Shown: positions 26,655 through 33,665 of the stretch, piece by piece
Layout of the letters: every line of letters starts with the position of its first letter
Position numbering within the stretch: position 1 is the stretch's first letter
Source: JAHJDR01 sp964609965
GTDB taxonomy: Bacteria > UBA10199 > JADGCS01
Assembly: GCA_964609965.1 (NCBI GenBank)
Contig: CAZSTS010000012.1
Location: 1-64,000, forward strand
Reading direction: 5' to 3'
Length of the DNA stretch: 64,000 nucleotides
Program-made: the position numbers and the translations under genes
The notes under the pieces: generated by a model
Seen by the model: only the letters and a program-made list of their open reading frames with translations
Told to the model about the DNA's origin: nothing
The model's database searches: none

Positions 26655-29357
26655 TTAACATATCTTGTCTTTTATCTCATGCAGAAAATGCAAGGCATCG
26701 AGAGGAGTCATTTGATCCAATTCCAGAGCTTTAATTTCGTTAACAAGGGCAGAATCTTTCTCTTCAAAAAGGCCCATTTGCCCAGAATTGTCTCGTTCAA
26801 GGTCAGATTGAAATGAGAGGTCTTTGAGTTCAAGGAGTTTTAATATTTCTTTGGCACGCTTAACTGTGCTTTGAGGGACACCAGCCATGCTCGCTACAAC
26901 CACACCGTAACTACGATTTGTGCCACCTTGTTTTAGCTTTCTGAGAAATACTATTTCATTATTCCATTCTCGAACTGCCATTTGAAAATTCTTTATCCCT
27001 TTTTTCTGTTCAGCCAAATCACAGAGTTGGTGATAATGAGTCGCAAATAAAGTTCGCGCTTTGATACGATCATGAATATCTTCGGCAACAGCCCAAGCAA
27101 TACTCAAACCATCAAAAGTCGAAGTGCCTCGCCCAATTTCATCGAGAAGGATAAGGCTGCGAGCCGTGGCCTCTCGTAATATTCGCGCTGTCTCAAGCAT
27201 CTCTACCATAAAAGTCGACATTCCTTTTTGCAGGTAATCGTGAGCGCCCACGCGAGTAAAAACACGATCACAAATCCCTATGAGTGCCGTATCACAAGGC
27301 ACAAAACAACCAATCTGTGCCAAAATAACAACCAAGCCTGCCATGCGCATGACCGTAGACTTTCCTGCCATATTAGGACCAGTGATAATCAACTCACAAC
27401 TCTGCTCTCCTTCTAAATACAGGTCATTTGGGATGTATTGTTCGCCAATATTAAGGCGCTCAAGAATGGGATGCCGAGCCCCCTTTAAGTCGAGAATACG
27501 TTCTGTTGTGACTTGTGGCCTAACATAATGATACTGGCATGCCATTTTAGAAAAAGACTGAAAAACATCTACAACAGCCAATGCTGTTGCTGTTTCTTTG
27601 ATCTCAGTACAAAAACTTTGAATTTGGTCTCTTAAGGCGGAAAACAAATCATATTCAATGGCCTTTATCCTCTCTGAAGCCCCCAAAACCTTTTGTTCAT
27701 ATTCTTTAAGCTCACTATTAATATAACGTTCTGCATTTGTGAGCGTTTGCTTTCTAATATAATCTTGGGGAACCTTGTCCTTATGGGTGTGCGTGACCTC
27801 CATGTAATAACCAAAAACATTATTGTATCGAATTTTTAAAGAAGAGATCCCTGTTTTTTCGCGCTCAGTGGCTTCCATTTTTGCGATGTATCCTTTGCCA
27901 CTACGTTCGATTTCTTTGAGATCATCTAAGTCTGCATTCACGCCAGCGCGAATCATGCCTCCCTCTCGAAGAGTGAGAGGAGGTTCTTCAATAATCGTTG
28001 TTTCAATTTTTTTGGCTAAGTCAGAAAAATCTGTGATCTCATTACCCAGTTTTTGAAGAAGAGGACTCGTACACTGCTGCAATGTCTGCTGCAAAGAAGG
28101 CAAGTGAGAAAAACTCTCTTTAAGTGAGATGGCATCTCTTGCATTTGCAGATTTGACAACAAATCGATTGGCTAATCTTTCAATATCGGAAATACCTTTG
28201 AGTGAGCTTGTCAGAGATTCGAATAAGCCTTGTTGAGAAATAATTTCGGCGACAGCTTCGTGCCTTTCTTCGATCTTTTCTTTACACATAAGAGGCTTAC
28301 GTAAAAATTCAGCCATTTTACGAGATCCCATTGACGTCTCACATGTATCAAGGTGCCAAAGAAGCGTGCCCTGAAAACTATTATCGCGCACGGTTTTAAA
28401 AAGTTCTAGATTCCTCACCGTAGACTCATCAAGAAGCATGTGGTTCTTTTGTTCTTGCCTCACAGGTTGCTGCAAAAGATTTTCTGTAAGAACTTTATTT
28501 TCTTTTAAATAGGATAACAGCAAACCCAGAACTTTAACTGATGACGTCTCTTCATCAAGACCAAGGGATTCGAGCCCCACTACATGGTAATGTGATTTGA
28601 GAATGTCTGTTGCGTAATCAAGATCTACAAAGAGATCACTTAAGGTTTTATGATAAAGATCGGGGTAATGTTTAATAATCTTTTCAAAATTGCCCTCATC
28701 ACGATCTTTTTCAGTATAAACAAATTCTTGAATCCCTAAACGAGCCATTTCATCTATAAGCTCTTCGATTGTGGAAAGCGAAGCGTATTCTAGCTGACCC
28801 GTGGATACATCACAAATGGCGTAGACGAAAGACGAAGATGCGAAGGACGAGGATACGAGGGACGACTTTCTATTCATTTCTTCGTTTTTTCGTTTTTTCG
28901 TTTTTTCACTCCAAGAACTATTGGAAAGAATACACATCAAGAAATTATTCGCCCTTGCTGGCAGACTTTGAGTTTCCATGACAATCCCGGGACTCACGAC
29001 ACGTGTGACATCGCGCTTTACAATGCCTTTGGCCTGTTTTGGGTCTTCGACTTGATCACAGATCACAACTTTTTTACCTTTGGCGACCAATTTTGCAATA
29101 TAACCTTCAGCCGCATGATGAGGCACACCACAAAGAGGCACAGGGTTTTCGGAATTTTTGTTACGCGTTGTCAGAGTGAGATCGAGAAGTTTGCTGGCAA
29201 CTTTGGCATCATCATAAAACATTTCGTAAAAATCACCGAGGCGATAGAACAAAAGCGCGTCTTCATATTGTGATTTGATATCAAAGTATTGCCGCATCAT
29301 GGGAGTGAGTTTTGAGGCTTTTTCGGGGATTTTAATGGCAGTACTTTGCTGAGTCAT
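26655..29357 (-). CDS. mutS: DNA mismatch repair protein MutS, with a repeat-derived insertion
   Basis: 900 aa. The mismatch-reading Phe-x-Glu is in FYEMFYDDA near residue 38. The ATPase domain has Walker A TGPNMAGKSTVMR, Walker B LILLDEIGRGTSTFDG and the ATHYHQL signature. MutS starts mismatch repair by sensing mispairs; MutL is not in the window. Residues about 147-184 are an odd Lys/Glu/Ser-rich stretch (WSEKTKKRKNEE, RKSSLVSSSFASSSF) where homologues pass straight from domain I to the domain II strand YAICDVSTG. This stretch is encoded by the CGAAGGACGAGG stutter DNA at 28803-28912. Confidence 0.96.
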   Translation of the reverse strand: MTQQSTAIKIPEKASKLTPMMRQYFDIKSQYEDALLFYRLGDFYEMFYDDAKVASKLLDLTLTTRNKNSENPVPLCGVPHHAAEGYIAKLVAKGKKVVICDQVEDPKQAKGIVKRDVTRVVSPGIVMETQSLPARANNFLMCILSNSSWSEKTKKRKNEEMNRKSSLVSSSFASSSFVYAICDVSTGQLEYASLSTIEELIDEMARLGIQEFVYTEKDRDEGNFEKIIKHYPDLYHKTLSDLFVDLDYATDILKSHYHVVGLESLGLDEETSSVKVLGLLLSYLKENKVLTENLLQQPVRQEQKNHMLLDESTVRNLELFKTVRDNSFQGTLLWHLDTCETSMGSRKMAEFLRKPLMCKEKIEERHEAVAEIISQQGLFESLTSSLKGISDIERLANRFVVKSANARDAISLKESFSHLPSLQQTLQQCTSPLLQKLGNEITDFSDLAKKIETTIIEEPPLTLREGGMIRAGVNADLDDLKEIERSGKGYIAKMEATEREKTGISSLKIRYNNVFGYYMEVTHTHKDKVPQDYIRKQTLTNAERYINSELKEYEQKVLGASERIKAIEYDLFSALRDQIQSFCTEIKETATALAVVDVFQSFSKMACQYHYVRPQVTTERILDLKGARHPILERLNIGEQYIPNDLYLEGEQSCELIITGPNMAGKSTVMRMAGLVVILAQIGCFVPCDTALIGICDRVFTRVGAHDYLQKGMSTFMVEMLETARILREATARSLILLDEIGRGTSTFDGLSIAWAVAEDIHDRIKARTLFATHYHQLCDLAEQKKGIKNFQMAVREWNNEIVFLRKLKQGGTNRSYGVVVASMAGVPQSTVKRAKEILKLLELKDLSFQSDLERDNSGQMGLFEEKDSALVNEIKALELDQMTPLDALHFLHEIKDKIC
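28803..28912. repeat. CGAAGGACGAGGATACGAGG stutter repeat inside mutS
   Basis: In-frame repeat of CGAAGATGCGAAGGACGAGG type, followed by TTTCTTCGTTTTTTCG units. It adds about 35 residues between MutS domains I and II. The words match those flanking the 79-aa gene at 23.5-23.9 kb and those before phoH at 47.0 kb. Confidence 0.75.
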
Positions 29358-29428
29358 GAACCGGCGAAAAAACAGATCATAGCCAGTTAGTCAATAACGA
29401 AACCATGTGAAACAGTAACTGTCTCATA

Positions 29429-30697
29429 TTATAAGTTTTTTTTATTTATCTCGTTCTTTTTAAACAACTTAATCCTCCCAAACTCCCCATCATACCCTGC
29501 TTCGCGAATAACCTTGTCTTCACGGAGTCTTGTGATGGCCTCTGCAAAGAGAGAATCAGTTTGTTTTTGAATTTTGTCGATGGATAGGCTTGTAAGAATT
29601 TTTAATTCTGGACCTAATTTATCTAGGTAATCTTCATAGATCTTAGTGACCCTTTTACTATTAGGTCCCACACTCACGATTTCGGAAATGATTTCTTTTA
29701 ATGGAATGAGTGATTGAAAATCACCTGCTGTTTTTGGGCGAACACCTTCTTTACGACTTGCTAATTCTTCAACACGATACAAAACACCTAAGGTCAGAGG
29801 CTTTTTGCAGACGGGACAAAGTCCTTTGTGTTTTTTTGATTCTTTAGGGCTAAATCTTTTCTGACAAGCGCGATGACCATCTAAGTGATACTTTCCTTCC
29901 TCGGGATAAAACTCAAGAGTCCCGCCATAGCCCTTGCCTGTTTTAAAGGCATTGAAAATAGAATCGTAGTTCAAATCTGTGTTGAGCACATTGGCCTCAC
30001 GACCTAGTTTGCTGGGCGAGTGGGCATCGGAGTTCGAAACAAGACGATAGCGATCGAGATGTTTGACTTGCCAATTCATGAGGGGATCTGATGACAGACC
30101 TGTTTCAAGTGCAAAGATATGATCAGATAAGTCATCATAACATTCTTCAATTGAATCAAAACCTGATTTGGATCCAAGAACCGAAAACCAAGGCGTCCAG
30201 ATATGTGCCGGAATGAGATAGCAGCCTTCTCCGCCCTCTTCTAGAACGATCTCGAGAAGGTTTCGGGAATCCAAACCTAGTATAGGCCTTCCATCAGATC
30301 TAATGTTTCCTATTTTATTTAACTTTGAGCGAATCTTATTAGCCTGAGCAATTGTGGGAGCAAAGATGATGTGATGAACTTTACGAGTCTTATCTCCTTT
30401 TTTGTAGATCGTGGAAATCTCAACTGAGAGCATGAATCTTGTTTCTGCCTGACATTTTCTAGGAACAAGTTTTTGAACCCTTGTCTGAATACCATCTTTT
30501 AGTTTGAACAAACCTTGTTCTGCTGGCACGAGTTTGTCTTTGATTTCTTTGAACCACGCAGGATGCGTAAAATCCCCAGTACCTATGACTGTGATCCCTT
30601 TTTTTTGGGCCCAGAGGGAGAGGTTTTCTAGATTACAATCTCGGCTCGTGGCACGAGAATACATTGAGTGGATATGAAGATCTGCTAAATATTTCAT
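29429..30697 (-). CDS. PHP-domain protein, endonuclease Q (TIGR00375-like) family
   Basis: 422 aa from the ATG at 30697 (MKYLADLHIHSMYSRATS). The N-terminal PHP metal motif is DLHIHS; later GTGDFTHP, HIWTPWFS and SNSDAHSP provide the remaining metal ligands. A zinc-ribbon-like CPVCKKPLTLGVLYRVEEL follows near residue 300, and a helical C-terminus ends the protein. This layout is that of the EndoQ/YqxK family. Characterised EndoQ enzymes nick DNA 5' of deaminated bases or abasic sites. Its position next to mutS fits a DNA repair role. Activity on DNA here is inferred from the family. Confidence 0.82.
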   Translation of the reverse strand: MKYLADLHIHSMYSRATSRDCNLENLSLWAQKKGITVIGTGDFTHPAWFKEIKDKLVPAEQGLFKLKDGIQTRVQKLVPRKCQAETRFMLSVEISTIYKKGDKTRKVHHIIFAPTIAQANKIRSKLNKIGNIRSDGRPILGLDSRNLLEIVLEEGGEGCYLIPAHIWTPWFSVLGSKSGFDSIEECYDDLSDHIFALETGLSSDPLMNWQVKHLDRYRLVSNSDAHSPSKLGREANVLNTDLNYDSIFNAFKTGKGYGGTLEFYPEEGKYHLDGHRACQKRFSPKESKKHKGLCPVCKKPLTLGVLYRVEELASRKEGVRPKTAGDFQSLIPLKEIISEIVSVGPNSKRVTKIYEDYLDKLGPELKILTSLSIDKIQKQTDSLFAEAITRLREDKVIREAGYDGEFGRIKLFKKNEINKKNL

Positions 30698-30713
30698 GGA
30701 ATATCCAATAAAA

Positions 30714-30740
30714 AACACTGGCCCATAAAGAGCCAGTGTT
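30714..30740 (-). terminator. Hairpin with T-run, minus strand
   Basis: Perfect 9-bp stem AACACTGGC (30714-30722) / GCCAGTGTT (30732-30740), followed on the minus strand by a run of T. It lies just downstream (minus strand) of the duplicated tRNA-Pro 3' end at 30745-30763, as if the tRNA terminus and its terminator had been copied together. Confidence 0.7.
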
Positions 30741-30744
30741 AATA

Positions 30745-30868
30745 TGTCGGGACGACTGGATTTCTCTTGTCCTCGCCAACATATGTTGGCTTCGGCCTGC
30801 GAGCCGCCTTCGCTCACTGAATCTGTTTTTTCAGCAGCGTTCGCTTCGGTTCAAATCCAGTTCTCCCA
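30745..30868. repeat. tRNA-Pro 3'-end mimic, imperfect palindrome
   Basis: The left end TGTCGGGACGACTGGATTT (30745-30763) is identical over 19 bases to the 3' end of the real tRNA-Pro gene at 30911-30929. The right end GGTTCAAATCCAGT (30848-30861) is the same T-arm in opposite orientation. Between them lie several hairpins, including the perfect palindrome GCCAACATATGTTGGC. No tRNA can fold from it in either orientation, because D-arm and anticodon arm are absent. Confidence 0.7.
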
Positions 30869-30871
30869 TAT

Positions 30872-30903
30872 AAAAAAGTCCAAACTTTCATTTGGACTTT
30901 TTT
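30872..30903. terminator. Bidirectional rho-independent terminator
   Basis: A perfect 13-bp stem, AAAAAAGTCCAAA (30872-30884) against TTTGGACTTTTTT (30891-30903), with loop CTTTCA. It lies directly downstream of the minus-strand tRNA-Pro gene and would end its transcript. Confidence 0.88.
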
Positions 30904-30912
30904 GTTTTTTTG

Positions 30913-30986
30913 TCGGGACGACTGGATTTGAACCAGCGACCCCTTCCACCCCAAGGAAGTGCGCTACCGGGCTGCGCCACGTCCCG
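30913..30986 (-). tRNA. tRNA-Pro (anticodon GGG)
   Basis: Reads on the minus strand from CGGGACG to its complement CGTCCCG plus discriminator A. The D-arm is GCGCAGCCCGGTAGCGC. The anticodon arm is CTTCC-TTGGGGT-GGAAG, with anticodon GGG at the usual loop position. The T-arm is CTGGTTCAAATCCAG. All four arms pair. The CCA end is not encoded (ACA follows). GGG decodes CCC and CCU. Partial copies of both its ends lie on either side. Confidence 0.95.
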
Positions 30987-30996
30987 TTCCGACATT

Positions 30997-31030
30997 CAAG
31001 GAAGTGTCCGCCTAGGCGGACCACGTCCCG
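30997..31030 (-). pseudogene. Partial tRNA-Pro 5' copy with D-arm replaced by a palindrome
   Basis: On the minus strand this reads CGGGACGTGG (bases 1-10 of the real tRNA), then TCCGCCTAGGCGGA, then CACTTCCTTG (the bases from the end of the D-arm into the anticodon). The 15-base D-arm region is thus exactly swapped for a 14-base palindrome of the family seen elsewhere in the window. It lies ten bases upstream of the real tRNA on its 5' side. Confidence 0.75.
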
Positions 31031-31144
31031 AACGTAATTTCCGACGGTTTCGCTGCTAACATATGGGAAATAAAGGCGCAAGCCTAGGCTTAGGGAGACC
31101 AATTTAAATAAAGATTTATCTTGAAATAAAATACGTTTAATGAT

Positions 31145-31172
31145 AAAATCAATGTATATATACATTGATTTT
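31145..31172. promoter_or_regulatory. 28-bp perfect palindrome, probable AbiEi operator
   Basis: Perfect dyad with core AATGTATATATACATT, extended by ATC/GAT and AAAA/TTTT arms. It ends 12 bases before the chosen AbiEi start at 31185. Characterised AbiEi antitoxins repress their own promoter by binding inverted repeats. A nearly identical core lies just after the operon at 32937-32964. Confidence 0.7.
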
Positions 31173-31184
31173 CTGGATAAACTT

Positions 31185-32093
31185 ATGAAAAGATTAACAA
31201 AAGACAAATACAATAACCATATTAATGCTATTAGTGCAGCGTTAAACAAACCTCATAACCATCACTTTGCACAAATGTTTGTGGCTAATTATCTTAAAGA
31301 TAAGGATTTGAGCATGAATGCTGAGAGTACAATAAGAAAAGCCTTTAAAAATGATGCCGTATTGAAAAAGATACCCTTAAAATGGCCACACAAAGCACCC
31401 TTTAGAATCATTGTAACCACATCAAATAACGTTGAGAATATAGATCTCGTCGATTTGGCTTTTGCTTTTTTCGATACGTCTTATCTTTCTTTTGCAACAG
31501 CCTTATTTTTTCATGGACTAACTGAGCAAGTTGTTAAAAGCTTTTATGTCTCAAAAGAAAGACCAACTCCACGTAAAAACAATAAGAAAGTAATGCTTAA
31601 TAATGATACTCTACGCACGGAGTTCTTAAAACCTGCCAGAAAAACCCAAAACATTTGTCAATATATGGGATACACATACTATTTAGTAGAAAGAGGTTAT
31701 GCTGGATATGCTGGAGTTGTTTCTAAGGAAATTGTGTTTAATAAAAAAAAACTTGTAAAACAAATATCAGGCCTTGAAAGGACATTGATTGATTGTGCTA
31801 TAAACCCACATTACGCAGGTGGTCTCAGTGAGCTTATCAAAGCCTTTTATTTAGCTAAAGGTAACATTAAATACCAAAAGTTATTTGATATCTATCATAG
31901 CATGTCTCTCATTTATCCATATTGGCAACGCATAGGTGTTATTTTGGAAAATGTTGTAAGCAAACAAGGAGCCCAAACCTGGAAAGATTATTTTGGCAAA
32001 CCAAAAAATGATTTTTATATCGACAAGGAATATCGTAGTTCTTGGGAATTCGATAACTCCTGGCAAATTCATTATCCAAAAGGAATATTCTAA
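31185..32093 (+). CDS. AbiEi-like antitoxin/transcriptional regulator
   Basis: 302 aa from the ATG at 31185 (MKRLTKDKYNN). An in-frame ATG at 31140 would place the 28-bp palindrome in the coding region and is less likely. Residues about 35-70 look like a small winged-helix region (AESTIRKAFKNDAVLKKIPLKW). The middle has the DLAFAFFDTSYLSFATALFFHGL segment and the GLERTLIDCAINPHYAGGLSELIKAF segment typical of the C-terminal domain of AbiEi antitoxins. Overlaps its partner gene by one base (TAATG). In type IV toxin-antitoxin pairs this protein neutralises AbiEii and represses the operon. Confidence 0.82.
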   Translation: MKRLTKDKYNNHINAISAALNKPHNHHFAQMFVANYLKDKDLSMNAESTIRKAFKNDAVLKKIPLKWPHKAPFRIIVTTSNNVENIDLVDLAFAFFDTSYLSFATALFFHGLTEQVVKSFYVSKERPTPRKNNKKVMLNNDTLRTEFLKPARKTQNICQYMGYTYYLVERGYAGYAGVVSKEIVFNKKKLVKQISGLERTLIDCAINPHYAGGLSELIKAFYLAKGNIKYQKLFDIYHSMSLIYPYWQRIGVILENVVSKQGAQTWKDYFGKPKNDFYIDKEYRSSWEFDNSWQIHYPKGIF

Positions 32094-32926
32094 TGAATAT
32101 CGATGATGTAATTAAAAATTGTCTTATTGCACTGTTTTCTAGCAATATTTTAGATGACCAATTACTTGTTTTAAAAGGGGGGACAGTCCTTAGGATAGTA
32201 GAGAAAATTCAAGAACGCATGTCAACTGACATAGATTTCTCAACAAATGAACCTATAGACAACCCTAATTTGTACTTTTCGAAAATCAAACGAGTATTAG
32301 AAATACATTTTAAAGCCCTTGGTTATGAATTAATTGATTTTAAAAAAGAAAAAAAGCCAACTAAGAGAAAGGCTAGTCAACCACTCTTTTGGGGTGGTTG
32401 GGCCTGCGATTTTAAACTAGTAGATTTCAAATACAATAAATCAAATATTCAGACTAAAAGACGCAATGCACTAATGCCCGAAGGTTCAAACTCTACAAAA
32501 ATATCTTTTGAAATTAGTGAAAATGAATATTGTGAATCTATACACAAAGTAAAAATATTTGGTGTCAAAGTCATCACCTATACTAACGTAGCACTTGTAT
32601 TAGAAAAACTGCGCTCAATATGCCAAGCTCATCCTGATTATCCACATTCAAAGACAAAGGACAGGGCTCGTGATTACCTTGATATATTCAATCTTGTAGA
32701 AAAATATAAAACAAAAGCTTTTTATAAAAAACTCAAAATAGAAAAAACACCCATTTTTAAGGCAAAAGACGTTTCTTTTGAATTATTAGACAAAATATTT
32801 AATAATGATTTTTCAAACTTTCAAAAACAAAGCTTTTTGGGTGTTCTGGATAGGGTTAAAAAGAAATTACAACCTTTTGAATTTTATGAAGAGTATTTGA
32901 AGGAATTAGTAGAAAAATTAAAATAA
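32093..32926 (+). CDS. AbiEii/AbiGii-family nucleotidyltransferase toxin
   Basis: 277 aa. The nucleotidyltransferase signature is intact: LVLKGGTVLRIV then RMSTDIDFST (the GG and DxD pair), with later KIFGVKVITYTNVALVLEKLRSI, KDRARDYLDIF and the C-terminal helices of the DUF1814 family. AbiEii-type toxins act as nucleotidyltransferases and block growth, in some systems protecting the population from phage. Stop-start overlap with the antitoxin indicates translational coupling. Base composition is slightly more AT-rich than the neighbours, consistent with transfer. Confidence 0.88.
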   Translation: MNIDDVIKNCLIALFSSNILDDQLLVLKGGTVLRIVEKIQERMSTDIDFSTNEPIDNPNLYFSKIKRVLEIHFKALGYELIDFKKEKKPTKRKASQPLFWGGWACDFKLVDFKYNKSNIQTKRRNALMPEGSNSTKISFEISENEYCESIHKVKIFGVKVITYTNVALVLEKLRSICQAHPDYPHSKTKDRARDYLDIFNLVEKYKTKAFYKKLKIEKTPIFKAKDVSFELLDKIFNNDFSNFQKQSFLGVLDRVKKKLQPFEFYEEYLKELVEKLK

Positions 32927-32936
32927 GTTATCTCTA

Positions 32937-32964
32937 CTAACTAATGTATAAATACATTAGTTAG
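32937..32964. promoter_or_regulatory. Second AbiE-type palindrome downstream of the operon
   Basis: 13-bp arms CTAACTAATGTAT / ATACATTAGTTAG around a 2-base centre. The AATGTATNNATACATT core matches the upstream operator. It lies 11 bases after the toxin stop and 34 bases before the small membrane gene, so it may control that gene by the same repressor. Confidence 0.6.
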
Positions 32965-32997
32965 CATATTTGATTATTTTTTTCAAGGCAAAGAATC

Positions 32998-33195
32998 ATG
33001 AAGGTTGGTGTTCATACTGCAGCCATTGCCTCTGCCGCTAATATTGGTGCCGCTGTTTCAGCTCCGATTGTAGCTGCCTATCATGATAAAAGACTTGTGC
33101 CTGTGAGTATTCTCATGGCGCTTGTAGGATACGCTGTTGGTAACTACGCTGCCTTTCTCACAGCCCAGCTTTGTTATTGGGTGACGTTGTTATAA
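32998..33195 (+). CDS. Small membrane protein
   Basis: 65 aa. Two hydrophobic segments (ASAANIGAAVSAPIVAAY and PVSILMALVGYAVGNYAAFLTAQLCY) are joined by HDKRLV. No family is assigned. It may belong with the AbiE operon because of the matching palindrome upstream, or it may be independent. The stop overlaps the end of the convergent four-helix-bundle gene by six bases. Confidence 0.55.
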   Translation: MKVGVHTAAIASAANIGAAVSAPIVAAYHDKRLVPVSILMALVGYAVGNYAAFLTAQLCYWVTLL

Positions 33196-33534
33196 CATCT
33201 TTCCCAACATTGATTCTATCTTCTGAATACAACTGTGATTGGCTTTGAGATGTTCTTGATCGATCATCTCGAGACGATGGCAAATATCGAGCAAGGCTGT
33301 TGTTTCAACAATTGAATACACAGCCCTTTGGTAGAGTTTTTTCTGCCTCTCTTTTGATGCCTCTGTAAAAGCTAAGGCTATATCCACTGGTAATGACTTT
33401 ACGAGATTCTGCAAATCTTCTGCCACATCACCTCTCCCCCTTGGCATGAGTGTCACCGTCTCATCAATCAAGGCCACAAGTTCTATGGCTAAAGGATAAA
33501 CCTCACATTTGTCATAAACATATTTCTTTTTCAT
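33190..33534 (-). CDS. Four-helix-bundle protein (S23/IVP-like)
   Basis: 114 aa, predicted all-helical. The pattern YDKCEVYPLAIELVALIDETV, then LPVDIALAFTEASKERQKKLYQRA and a final helix, resembles the small four-helix-bundle family linked to 23S rRNA intervening sequences (TIGR02436-like). The role of the family is unclear. The start codon sits inside a 14-bp inverted repeat (33533-33546 with 33630-33643). Confidence 0.6.
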   Translation of the reverse strand: MKKKYVYDKCEVYPLAIELVALIDETVTLMPRGRGDVAEDLQNLVKSLPVDIALAFTEASKERQKKLYQRAVYSIVETTALLDICHRLEMIDQEHLKANHSCIQKIESMLGKML

Positions 33535-33665
33535 CCCGTTAGACCTCCTTTTATCCCATTAGATTCAAAGCTAGCTCCTGTATAAAATTTACATGTCTTC
33601 TCATTAAGTAAAACATATGTATAGTACCAAGGTCTAACGGGATTCATAAAATCCCCTGAATCTAA
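33533..33665. repeat. Interleaved inverted repeats upstream of the four-helix gene
   Basis: ATCCCGTTAGACCT (33533-33546) pairs with AGGTCTAACGGGAT (33630-33643), and TTAGATTCA (33559-33567) pairs with TGAATCTAA (33657-33665). The order is A, B, A', B', as in a pseudoknot. The repeat covers the 127-bp gap and both neighbouring gene ends. Confidence 0.55.

Noticed and set aside
30745..30929. Integrated element using tRNA-Pro as attachment site
   Set aside because: A 19-base duplicate of the tRNA 3' end exists, but the enclosed DNA is under 170 bp and there is no integrase in the window.
31140..31184. Earlier ATG for the AbiEi-like protein
   Set aside because: The extra 15 codons are the 28-bp operator palindrome; the ATG at 31185 leaves the operator upstream of the gene.
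30851..31249. 132-codon minus-strand reading frame across the tRNA region
   Set aside because: It reads through the tRNA, its terminator and the AbiE operator, so it is a chance frame.
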